The translations under genes were made by a program, and so were the position numbers. Source: Linepithema humile (lineage: Eukaryota > Arthropoda > Insecta > Hymenoptera > Formicidae). Taken from it: a DNA stretch of 64,000 nucleotides. The notes below the pieces were generated by a model. That model was not told where the DNA came from and made no database searches. It saw nothing but the letters and a program-made list of their open reading frames with translations. The stretch covers positions 5,952,001 through 6,016,000 of the forward strand of contig NC_090131.1 in the NCBI RefSeq assembly GCF_040581485.1, given 5' to 3'. The stretch's first letter is position 1, and the number at the start of each line of letters is the position of its first letter. This document shows positions 39,999 through 51,800 of the stretch, in pieces.

Positions 39999-41020
39999 AC
40001 GAAGATGGTGAGAAGGTTGGAGAGAAGGGAAAAGGGGTGAAGATGGAAAACTTGCCAACTGAGTTATTCCTCGTCCGAATTCTTCGTCCTGCAGCCTGCC
40101 AGAACGAAGAAGGAAATATTATTTCGCTTCCATCGGGTTCCTTTTCGCCCGTTGCCACCTCCTTCCGCCGCCGTCCTGCCTCTCCGCATCCTATCGTTCC
40201 TATTCTCGTTAATCGAGAGTTCGAACTTTAGATTACACTCGCCTTCTGCGTGCCTTCTTTGCCGACCGGTGAGAATTCAAAGGACATTGTGTCGAAACTT
40301 GGGAACGAGAACCCGCTGAAGGGTGCACGGCGCCTGGCGGCGGAGTGAAAAGAGGAGTGAGACGAGCGGAGGGCGAGGAAAAAATAAAGAATCACGGACG
40401 AAATGCGGAGTCGAGTTATTCCTATCGCGATCGGGAGAAGTCGTCCTCGCGGAAAGACGAACGGCTTGCGCTCCTGCCATCGGGAAGAAATTTAGGCGTG
40501 ATCTGTCCCCTTGAAAAATGGCTCCGGCCGAATACGAACGAAATCTGCACCGTTGCAGCAATGTCCCTGGCTGATACAATCGGCGCTATTGCCGGCGTCG
40601 ACGCGAAACGGATTTTCCTCGTCGTTTAACGAACTGCGATAGTTTGTCATGACGCGAGACACGGCATAATCTTTGTTTTTGTTTTTTTTTTTCATGATAA
40701 ATTAGTTCGATTAAAGAATACCGATAGAAGGATTTTAGTTAATAATGTCGAAATAAAAAACAGGATAGATTTTTCAAGTCAGTTCGTAATTGCGCCTTTC
40801 GCCTCGCGCTTATTCCGTTTCAGATTGCGTTCTCCAAATTGCCGTCTTTCGTACACACGGCACGTTACCTCCTTTTCTGTTACTTTTTGTTTTGAAAGTC
40901 GACGAGGCACGCAACACGGGCGTCGGTCAGGAAAGAACGCGATGCTCGATATAGCGGCGGCATAGCATGCGCGAGCAAGTGGCGATCCTCGTAGCACACG
41001 GTAAAATACTGCGCAAAATT

Positions 41021-41053
41021 GTTGGCGAAACTATTCGCCAGTGTTTCGCCAAC
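41021..41053. repeat. Perfect 11-bp inverted repeat with nested hairpin
   Basis: GTTGGCGAAAC (41021-41031) and GTTTCGCCAAC (41043-41053) are exact reverse complements around an 11-nt loop. A second, mutually exclusive hairpin, GGCGAA-ACTA-TTCGCC, overlaps the left arm. It lies in ordinary intron sequence. Confidence 0.8.
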
Positions 41054-41913
41054 TATGTCGCATCATCGTGTCCAGAATAGGGTTGGTCGGCGGAGCAACG
41101 CGGCGCACTATATCGGCTTATTCCGCCAACAGCCACATGTTATGCCATCTTATGCCACCTTGTATACCGCTAAGTGTATGTATATGTGTATCTCGCTATA
41201 GCGCGTGCTCTGTTTCGTGCGAGACCCTGCAAATTACTAGACAAGGCAAGAGTAGAAGTCAAAAGCGGAAAGTATGCTACAGTCTCGATACCGTGGACGC
41301 GGTATCCTGGTATTATCCCTTTGAGCGGCGCTACCATATATTTACAGTCTCGAAATGGAGGCTTAAACACGGCGTTCACGCCGCGCAAACTCCGATCCGA
41401 TTTTTAAAAGCGCAAAGACGAAAACGGTTTAATATTTACCGGATTCACTATCACTTTGGTTTTATCAACCTTTCTTCTCTAGAAAGGAAACTAATTACGT
41501 CCATAGAGGATTAAGCACGCCCGGCAAACAAGAATCTCGCCGCGTCAGCTCGACGCCTCGGAAGTGTAACAGCTCATGTCACGCGGAGCTACGCGGAAGC
41601 GGATAGTATATGATATATCTGATTATTATTTTTTTTTTCTCTCGACCTGTGAAGCATTACATCTCCGAAACAGCGTGTCGTCCGCTTTCGAGACAGCTTC
41701 AAACCGAATGCAAACATAATTCCGGAGTATATCATTAAGAAGCTTTACTGCTGTTCAGAACTTTGATAGCCGGACATTATATCGGCGAAGTTTTAAGAGA
41801 AGCGCGCGCGCGTAAGTAGCACTGGCCGAAGTTCTCGAAAAACGTGTTTTCTGGGACGATCGAATAGTTTCGGACAGTTTACCGGGATTGTCGGGTGGGA
41901 ACGGACGCGCAGA

Positions 41914-42370
41914 GGAGAAGAAAGAGGAGGAGATGCAGGAGAAGCAGCAGCAACGGCGGCGGCAGGAGGTGGAGAGAAGGAGGCGGAGGAGGAAGTGCGC
42001 TCGAAAGAGGGTGGAAAGAGAGGGTGAGAGTGGGCCGAGCCCCGAGCTATCGACTGATGGTATGTAGTAGGATAGGATTAGTCGACCGCAGACTAAATTG
42101 GGTTTCTGTACAGTCGCCTGCAAATACTTCCTCGACAGATAGCCCGGTGCGCGCCCGGGGTTAGACCAGACAGATAGACGACCAGCGTGGAGTGGTGGTG
42201 GTGCCGCTGTTACTAGAACGGATAGGCGCTGCAGGTGGTGGAAAGCGGAGAAAGAGGAATTATACTTCACCCTCTTTTTCCGATTAAATTGGTAGCCTTC
42301 GGGGAGGTGAGAGAGAGAGAGAGGTGGAGGAGGGGAGAGGGAGAGAGGTAGAGAGAAAAAGAAAAAGAAA
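41914..42370 (+). other. Polypurine (GA-rich) zone
   Basis: Two strongly GA-biased blocks on the plus strand, about 41914-42030 and 42300-42370, the second almost purely purine apart from a few T. The zone contains GAG, CAG and CGG triplets and a short GA microsatellite. Open frames through it encode low-complexity Arg/Glu/Gly on one strand and Ser/Leu/Pro on the other, so no coding call is made. Such tracts can bind GAGA-type factors or adopt triplex structure; a regulatory role is inference. Confidence 0.6.
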
Positions 42371-45300
42371 ACGGGCGGTCAGAAGCAGGCCTTCGTTCAA
42401 TGGCGCACTCCAATTTTTCGGGCCCTTATGTGAAGTTCTTTTATTTCTCCTCTTATTTTCCCCTTTAGTTTTACTAACGTTAAATAGCGATCTTTTATTT
42501 CCGCACCGCTAAACAAATTGAGGAGAAAGTGATACGACTGAAATACTACGTTTAATTCTCCGAGAGTTTCACATTTAATTAGATATTTCGCGTTTCAATT
42601 ATATTTTAGAGTTGAAAGTGATGTATGTGTTTTGCAGTTTTAAAAAGTGTATTTTCCGTATTTTGCAGTTATAATCTCCGATTATATGTTTTGCCAACTT
42701 CCGCCGCATTATACTCTCGCTGAGCACTGTAACTCACATGGTGAATTTTCGTGGCAACCCTTAGGCGATTCCCAACGCGAAAATCCACGAAAGTGCACAC
42801 TTATTAACTACGTCGTATTTGCTGAAGCACACGTGACGGCGCGGCCGAATGGTAATAAAATTCCGCCCTGAACTTTGTTCGCGGAAGTTGATCAAATGAG
42901 GTGGATTTTTGCTTAAATAGCGTATGTATAATAAAAGCATTTCACGAATTACGAGTCGGCTATTCAAACATTTTTCAATTGAGGTTTTCCACTAAACTAT
43001 TCAGATGAATTCTACATTAAATTTACAAAATTGCACAGAGTATATTATTACACACAAACATCTACATGTAATTTCTGATGCATTGTCTACTTTTTAAGTA
43101 AGTTTATAAATTTTTAAGTACTAGTTGAGGCAGTTAATTCGCGAAATAAATATATCAAAGAGTTAAGTAACAAGATTGTTAAAGTTTCAAATGTATATTT
43201 TTTAATTTAGGACTAAAAGAATGTTCTTCTATCATCTTTGTTGACTTTAATCTTGTTAATCAATTAAAAAGATTAAATCAAACGAAAGACTTTCTCGAAA
43301 GACGAGAGACAAGCTCCCTGGCAAAATCAATTCACGTTTGGTAAATGTCGATCTAAATTGTTGCCTGCCTCGTCGACAAACACAGTCTGTTTTACTAATA
43401 AATTAATTTACAAGGGAAAACCGAGAGAAAATATCTTACAACTATGATTAAACAAATATATGGTTCGGTATTTTCTCATATTCATCAAGCTGACGAAAAT
43501 ACGTTTTACGCGCGCATTCAGAAATATAAAACGCGAAATGATTTTTTAGCATGAATCAAATTATTAATTTTCAGCAGTTAATATTCAGGACAGCAAATAA
43601 ACGTTTGCCGCGGAAAAATACGCGTAGCGATGAGCCATCTTTTTCCCCCCTTCGGCAGAAAGCACACTCTCCGTTCCGGTCTAGATATAGAACGCGCCCG
43701 TAATACGATATACCCGATTCAATACAGCAACGCAACCAGCCAACCAGCCGGTCAGGTTTTCCATTTGTTTGCCTTGTTACTTCGGGCGCCGGCCTAAATT
43801 CGATGCTTTCAGTCGCGCGAGATCCTCCTTTAAATTCGTCTGCGAATGTACGGATGTGAAAAAAGAAGAAGAAAGAGAGAACGAAGAGAAACGAGCGCGA
43901 GAGCGGAGTCTTCATCGATTTGAAGGCGAACCCTCCGCGAAAAGGTGAGCGGGAAAAAAAGGGGGAAAAAGAAAGGACAGGAAAGCGGGGCACGCCCGAA
44001 TCCGATGAAAACGTTCCGGGTGATCGTGAATTCCTCGACGCGACAATCTACCACCCCTCCCCCCCTTATCGGTGGACGGCGAGGGAAGCAAAAGGGGGCA
44101 CTACCGCGGGGATGGCCGGGGATATCCGGGGAATTGGCGGCAGTGCGCGTGAGTCGTTCATTACGATTCCGTCGATTCTCCGATTCGCTGCACAGCGTTT
44201 ACGACTCGACAGAGAGAAGTTGTCAATCGGTTTGAAAGGTCCGCCCGGTTGCAAATTGTGATCTTTCCCGAGGAAAAACCTCGTTGATCTCGATTGACAG
44301 ACGCGCGAAAAAGGGGGAACGTGGCGTAGCGTGACGGTATAAACGTATTCGGCACCTTTGCGATTCATATCGCGATAAGAGAGCGTCTCGTGGACTCGAT
44401 GACGGGAATGCAAAAGTGCTTGAATTTATTCAATTTCACGCACAAAGAAATATTAATCGAATCGACCACTTTGAAAAAGCCGTTTTCGAAAAAAAAAATG
44501 TACGAGAGATAAAAATTGCTAAACTTCAGCGCATATATTGCTCCCGAACGATATTTCATATCGAAGAGAGATGCATATTTAAAAAATTATGTAGCTTCTA
44601 GAGATAAAGATAATTTGTTTGCCAAAAATAATTTTCGAAAGATATGCTTCGATTAATAGATGCAAATTTCTCAGATGGTTATAGGTTATTTTGCTTAATA
44701 TTTTCATGTCGCATTTTTGCAGCACGTATCGCAGCCTCTAAAAATTCAGATCGTACTGACATCGCTCGGAAATTTCACGTGCGTGGAGAGCTCTGGCCCG
44801 TGAAATTGAACCGTGTGATTTCGTTCCGAGCGATGGACAGCCACGGATTTGCGAAAAAGCATTGCGCCGGAATCTTATATACGAAGGATCGCCGTACCGT
44901 TTTATCATCGTTCTCGCAAGTGATCGACATTTTCCTATCATCGACCGCGGCATAATATCCGGTGCAGTTATGTTATATCGCAGGTGATAAAAATCGCGAT
45001 ATAACCGAGGAATAATTTTTTTTATAAAAAAAACATTAATCGAGCTTTTTTCATATAAGATTATTCTTTTGATAAAAGTATAAAATTGAAAATGTAAAGA
45101 GAAATCACAACGAAAAAATGATTGTTTTGTTGAAGAAGAATATTCAACCAAAATGCAGAATTATCAAAATAAAACTTGTCTACAGCTCACTCCTTCAGGT
45201 TGCATTATAAAAAGTATACCGAATAAAAACATCAAAACTACTTCTGTTCTGCAACTATTCAAGCCTGGTTGATTAAAATAGTCTCAGCCAGATATATTAA

Positions 45301-46210
45301 GCTATGCATTGACACCTTTTTCAGCCCCAAATAACCCAGTATCTTTACAGAGAACCTTTAAAAGGAAATTACATTTATGCAGATTTTCCCATTTGCACCT
45401 ACCATTCTCCTAGTGCCTTTGAGTTCTCTTTCTCGCGTTTCTTTGAGAATATCCTAAAGTCATTGGGATTTATTAGCTGTACGATTTCGAGCGCAATGAA
45501 GAAATTAAGCGCGTGAATTAATTCAAGAGAGTTCATCAAGAAATTATTTGGGAATGAAAAAAAATGTTGGGAAATTTATATTAGAATTTTATATAAGAAA
45601 ATATTGATTAGCACATTTCGACAGCCATTTCGATTTGTGCAAAATGCATTTTTCTGACTTATAAAAAATTTTTTTCACACCATGTCGCCGGCGTGATTAG
45701 ATTTCTCGTATCTTATGTGCACACACACGATATTACATGCGTGTAAAAATTCACGCTTGTCCGTTCGATCTGTCGGCGCATCTGTCCCGCTGCGTGGACT
45801 GTCATTCGAGCAATCCAAGTGAACAAAATTACGAGCTCATGAATATATCGCCGCCAACCATTGCCGGCGACGCGCGACATTTCGCTTCTGCACGTTCCGA
45901 AATAATATCACGTGAATATTTTAGCGGGTTACCGTACATTGCTGATTTTGATTTAATCCTTATACCCTTCCTCTGAATCGCTTCTGCGTAATTGCGTTTT
46001 TTTTTAATTTCATACGATTCAACGAAATAATCGAACGTCAGCGGAAAAATTTTCGGATTTGTAATTTGATTCGGTTTAAACCTTATTGTTATCACGGCGA
46101 GCAAATTAATACTGCTGTGTCCCGAATTGGCGCTCAAGCAATTAATATAATATAAATCCACTCTTTATAGTGCGATAATTAATTCACTGAAATAATAATT
46201 ATTGCCATTA

Positions 46211-46251
46211 TTTATAATAAAATTGTTTATAATATTGTTTATAATAAAATT
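46211..46251. repeat. Short AT-rich direct repeat
   Basis: TTTATAATAAAATT occurs at 46211-46224 and again at 46238-46251, separated by a partial copy. Simple AT-rich duplication. Confidence 0.7.
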
Positions 46252-48766
46252 ACAAAGAATTACGGCAACGTGATTACCATCGGCACCATTGCAACGTATA
46301 AATCCCTGTAATTACAGATTCAGCAATAGTGTCGTACTTATCGATTACACATTGCTTGAAATCTGCTAATGCGGAAACCGGAAGCACCGCTGACGAGCAT
46401 GGATTAAGCCCTTTGACCATTCGCAGCTTTGACTGAACGCAGATTGTTGCGTTGCGACAAGAGGACAACGCGCGATTGATCAATCTAACGCAAAAATTCT
46501 TTCAGCTTTACAATACTACATTTCACCCAGTAATATTTATTTGTATATTACACAAAATATTATTTTTTAATGTCATATAAAAAAATACAATTGCATAAAT
46601 ATTAAAGTAAAATTATATTAAATTGTTTCAGAAAGATTACAGGTAAAATTTAAAATAATACAGAATAAAATTAATTGAATAAATAAAGTTTTTAACTGCC
46701 ATATAAATGTATAACTATTTTACATTTTAAGACGGGAAAAAAACATTTGGAATTGACTCAACGTGACTGCATAAAATATTCTCCTCTTAAAGCTGTATCT
46801 AAACTGTATCCTATGCGGTATTTTCCGTACATAGTATCGGATTTTCTTCCAATATTCAGCGCGCATGGGCCAGCTTAATTTGTCGAAAGACTTTGACCGG
46901 CCTCGATGCCTTTAGCGCGCGAATCGTTCATGAATTAAAGACAGCCCCGGCTCCGGGGAGGATCACGTTGCAAAATTCACCGGAGCGCGATTGGATTTGC
47001 ATTCAAATACCTCGAGCCCGGTTATACGCCGAAAAGGACCGGGACCCTTTGCCAGCCCTTTTCTCTCATCCTCCCATCGAACTTCAACACAAAGAACATT
47101 CGGTGATAGTATTAAAGAGGTGTCTCTCTCTTTCTCATTCTACCTCTGCTCTTTCTCCCTCCGTCTTCCCCGCGACCCCCCTTTCTCTTTCTCCGTAAGA
47201 ACCTTCGAATTATCTATCCCGGTCCTAACGTCTGGCAAGCGTGCACCTGCATCCTCTGAAAAGGATTTTTGCTTTCACGGGCTTTTGTGCAACGATGCTA
47301 ACTAAGCAATCTGAAGGTTATCCTTGAACGCCAGAAGTGCGAGAGAGGAATTGTCAATTAACTTTGATGGTCAGAATATTCGAATATTCGAATTTCCAAA
47401 TTTCAAAGAGAAACTCATTTCTTGCTTTCAAGTACTTCATGTATATTTCATCTCCATTGCAATTGTTCATAAGAATTATAATGTAAAATTTAACAAAAAA
47501 TGATTATACAATTTTGATCAGTAAGATATGTAATAAATAACATTACACAGATGTCTGATGGACAATGAAGGATAGCACAAGGATGTGCAGAGTTATATTT
47601 AAAACGTTCAATTGAATTTTATGCCATTTTCCAAGCAGCTGGCGTTTATTCAAGGCATCCTTCCGAGTGCAAAAGCAGGTGATCTTGCCTCTAAGTGAAA
47701 CGTGGAGACTAAATTACGGTTACACCTGCTCAGAGGACTCACATGTCAAACTCCGTAGTTCTAAACTCCTAGTTTCTGACAAAACTTGGCGTTGAGTTTC
47801 ATTCAACGCGTAAGATGACAACTTTATAAAATTTTCCAGCCTGTTCCGCGCGTATATGCGGATGCAATATTCTCTCAAATTCTGGTACATCTCACTGAAT
47901 TTTACATAAATAAAATCACAACTGTCCAATTACTACCGCCAAATCCTCTTAAAAATGATATTAATACACGGTTTCAATCACGCTTTCTTTTTGACACGAA
48001 ATGATTTATTCATTTGATTTCGAAAAAAGCGCGACAGAATCTGGGACAGTTCAAAAAATCCTCTTGAATCTCCGCAGTTCACGAAAAATTAAAGCGTGTG
48101 TATGAATTTTGCATAGCAATTTGCACGAGGAATCGCTTAAACTGATTAAGATATAGAAAATAAAGATAACGTATCTGTTTCAGAATTATCTCCATCACGA
48201 TTAATGTTAAGAACTTTAAATTGATAATACAAATACAAAAATGTACTTAATGTGAAGAGCATAAAACTAAAAATCATTCTTTCTTTTAAATCTTTTTTAT
48301 TTTTTTACTATTAAATTTGAAATCATCTTTTCTGAATCTGTGATAATTTTCAAATTATATTCAATTATATATTATAGTATCCAATAATATCCATTCCTAA
48401 TTTAATTTCAAAATAAAGTAAATCCAGACCACTTATCTGAATTTGTGCAAACGCCTTTTCAACTTTAACAAATCTGCAGAAGTGTGTGCGCGACTTTTGC
48501 TTCTATATGCTTTTTTAAAGCCGATGTTCCACGTCTCCTATTCCTATCTACTTTCACTTGTCCAAATATTTGCGCGTACATTTTTGGCGCAATAATGCAA
48601 TCTATGTTTAATTTTAAAAGTTGGATTATCGATCTCTTCTCGGCAATGGCGACAACGGCAGCGGTTGGTAACTACTGTGAGTAAACATACGGCGCCGCTA
48701 TCCGGCTTCCCAAAATTCGAAAAATGTTTTTCGCAGACCATAAATCGGTCGAATTTCGCAACTCAC

Positions 48767-48851
48767 TGTGGCGCCGTTTTAACGACGCGGCAACGCTATC
48801 GTATGCACATAGTGCTACGAGAATGACACGCGATAAAGATCGTAACTGCAT
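48767..48851 (-). CDS. Candidate first coding exon with signal peptide (CARP-like gene)
   Basis: Minus-strand ATG at 48851-48849 sits in a strong insect start context (ATCAAAAAATGC). It opens 28 codons plus one nucleotide, then meets the donor GTGAGTTG. The peptide begins MQLRSLSR, then a hydrophobic core VILVALCAY and DSVAAS, a typical signal peptide with likely cleavage after Val-Ala-Ala, followed by a basic SLKRRH. The exon ends in phase 1, exactly what the 48-nt exon at 23025 needs; the junction codon would be AAA (Lys). A secreted N-terminus fits a CA10/CA11-type protein. An in-frame ATG also exists upstream at 48908, but the TATA box between them favours the downstream start. The link to the 48-nt exon across 25.7 kb rests on phase, strand, order and signal peptide, not on transcript data. 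Confidence 0.55.
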
Positions 48852-48866
48852 TTTTTGATTACAGGG

Positions 48867-48897
48867 CAATAGCCGTCTGCCAACGATCCGGTTTATA
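48867..48897 (-). promoter_or_regulatory. TATA-like box before the signal-peptide exon
   Basis: TATAAA at 48897-48892 on the minus strand lies about 46 bp before the proposed ATG. A start site 28-31 bp downstream (about 48870-48867) would leave a leader of only about 20 nt. No strong initiator is seen. A spliced upstream 5' UTR using a different promoter is an equally open alternative. Confidence 0.3.
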
Positions 48898-51800
48898 TGA
48901 GACCGCATAAATTTTCAGCGAATTTCGCGGGACACTATATTTTGGCCGCTATCCGCCTTTAGCGTAACCTTCCGTTTCGCCATAATATTTCGTCGTTCAA
49001 ACCGTTATTTTTTTCCTTTTCATCTTGACATAACATAATTAAAAGCGCGGTTATATACCAATATTTAAACCGTGTGTTCGCGTTTTGTGAAAATATTTGC
49101 ACATTTTTTCATACTGTCAACGTATTATTGTCATTTACTATGTTTTATTATATAATATATATTTGTATTATATATATTTACAATGTTCAAATTGCGACGT
49201 ATAACAAAGCGATCTATTCTCAATTAAATTTCGCACATTAGCGGCTTTATTAAAGTCTAGTTAAACCTAACATTAAACTACATCACGACTATTTCCACGC
49301 ACGCCGTTCTACGAATATACTTAATCTACTTGCTCGGCTAGAATGCAACGCGTGCAACAAGAAAATCATGCGGCGCTTTATTAATTTCCCTTAATTACAC
49401 CGTAATTGCCGAGTAATTATTTACACAGCGTTGGTTTTACCCCGGCTAAGCCGCGAAAATAATTGCGCCAGCAATAACGCGGGAATAATAATCATAACTG
49501 AAAGTGCGAAGAGCAAAATTTATGAATAGTCGTCTAAGATCGCATTATCTCTGTAGCTCAAGGTGATATCTGTACTCCGCACGAAAGTAAGGCGAACTAA
49601 TTGACATAATAAACATAACAAGATATTTAAAACAGTTCGTAAATCGCAAATTCATTCTGCAAAACGATCAACGCGGAAAAGTATATTCACCATTGTGCAC
49701 TGTTAATTTCACTAATCACAATGAAGTAAAGCTCAAAGAACTGAGTAGTGTATCCAGATTTTGGGGCAATCAGAGTATAAAGCGTTTAGTTAATCATTTG
49801 ATCGATTCGATCGCATTGAAGCGCGAGACCAATAGTGAATCGCTTGCCAAAGCTTGGTCGAATTTCCTGTAATTACCTGATATTACTTTGACGATAGAAG
49901 TGAGATAAATATTTGAACTAATAGGAGGCCGAGTGTGGGAAGTAGCGATGCGCCGCCGCTTCGATCAAACGAGTCGAACGGAAAAACTTGAGGCTCCTGA
50001 TGGCTTTTTGATGCACCGCGGCAATTCGCTAAAAATACTGATTCTATAAAAAAATAGAGAAATCGAGCAAATATATTGAGCAGTCTTGAGTGATGGATGG
50101 ATTACTCAAGATCGAAGATTCTTTCGCGTAATATTACGCAGATTACGAAACAAAATCACGCGTGTGCGCGTAATTATGATATCTGTATATGATCTGTATA
50201 TTTATCTTTCACAAATTTTAAAATTAAATCTTTCCTTTCTCTCGCAGAGATTTCGAGCTCCTCCCATGCTTGTATTCTTCCAAATATTATTAAAGATATG
50301 ATCTGCCAGTATTTACATGTATTGTTTTAATTTTCTACGAATGTTGAGTCTAGTGTTTTATTTTATTTCATTCCACTATAACCAAGCGTACCGCGAAAAA
50401 ATTTTTATTGTACAGAATATAAAGCGCACACGTATGTGCGCGAGCAATTTTTGTAAACTAGTTTTTTCGACCGCTGGATTATTCGACGTGTAAAAATATA
50501 CAATAACGATCTCGGATTTATTTTTTTTTCTGCCGTGCGCGTCAAGTTTTCTTTTGTTTGAAAAACAATGTTTGCATCAAATAAATGTCTCCGAATAAGT
50601 GAAGTACAAAAACATCGGTGTCCATATATCGAGAAATAATATTTCTTCTGGCATATGAAGAACTATCGTTTGTTTTAATTTAAAAATTAAACAAATGTTT
50701 TAACTGTTATAAAAATAGTATTTATACACTATTTTTCTTCCCAATTTAATAAATTACTGTCCGAAAGCGTGTTTTTTTTCCTATAGGCTTGTGACTAAGA
50801 AATTTTGTAGTAAATTATTAAAATCTTGACGAATTTCTCATTTCGAGGCATCAAATCTTACATCACACATTTCGCAGTTAAAATTATTAATCTTTATATG
50901 ATTCCCTGAGCTCGTTACTTCCAATGATCTTTTCTACGAGAAAAAGATGGCCAGCTTTAATATTTCACGCTTATTATTTAAAGTACTCGCTTAAAGACGA
51001 TGGCTGTGCATTACTTAAAGTCTTGTTATAATATGTCAGATACTTATTACTTAAGGTTCTTTCGAGAAACTTTGTCTCTTCTTTCTCTCATCTCGAGACA
51101 TAATCTCGCACTTCTTCATAGTTACCAGTAAATTAACATTCCGCAATGTGCAACAGAATTGCAACAGAAAATGCGCGTCTATGATGCAAATATACAAAAC
51201 GCAGCAATTCGACAATGCGCTCTTATACAAATTAACTCGTAAGTAGTCTCGTTATAAACATTGCACTCACATAAAAATTTCTTTTTTTTGAAAATCAAAT
51301 TTCCTAAAACTATAGGTAAATTCCTTTCCAATCATCCAACATTTATAAAAATGCATTCAAAAGTACATATGTTTATCACAAATCTATGTTTGCTCAAATA
51401 TTAATTCTTTTTTAGCAAAAGTTTCATGTTACGCTTTGAACTTCTAGTTGTTGATTCGTTATAGCTGCATTGTACGCACGGCTACGATTTATATTCTCGT
51501 ACCATCTACGTGATAGGATTTTATTCGGCGCGATAGCGTTTTCAGAGAGCCCGGCCTTCTTCCAGCTCTCAAAAACATTTCGCACTTCCGGTAGCTCGCC
51601 CGAGGGTGGGCGAGGATGCCTCACGAACTCTGGGTCCCACGGGGGCGCCCGTACGAAAAGCGCGTTGCATCGCGGCGTATCCTCTCACCGCTCTATCCTC
51701 CCCTCCCCCATCCCGTATCGCCAGCCCCCTATAATTTCGTAACGGCACGCTCGGCGTTTCGTATTCCGCTTTCATTTCACGCGGCAGGAAGCGACGTGTA

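Larger units (their letters stand above)
23073..48766 (-). other. First coding intron (about 25.7 kb) of the CARP-like gene
   Basis: This is the interval between the candidate signal-peptide exon and the 48-nt exon. On the minus strand it begins GTGAGTTG and ends TTCACAG, and both boundaries are phase 1. It holds CT/GA and AT microsatellites, a TA-flanked MITE, a candidate internal promoter with a noncoding first exon, a polypurine zone and a perfect palindrome. No other protein-coding gene can be supported; longer open frames occur on both strands in the same CpG-rich stretches. A 25-kb intron in a gene of this kind is plausible, but the joining of the two exons is inferred, not observed. 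Confidence 0.5.

Noticed and set aside
41041..41514. 157-codon plus-strand frame
   Set aside because: No domain, no splice or start support, and it begins inside the palindrome at 41021-41053.
43571..43993. Minus-strand frame with an internal signal-peptide-like stretch (MKTPLSRSFLFVLSFFF)
   Set aside because: The hydrophobic run comes from a CT-rich tract, the start context is ordinary and no good phase-1 donor follows; the exon at 48767 is a better first exon.
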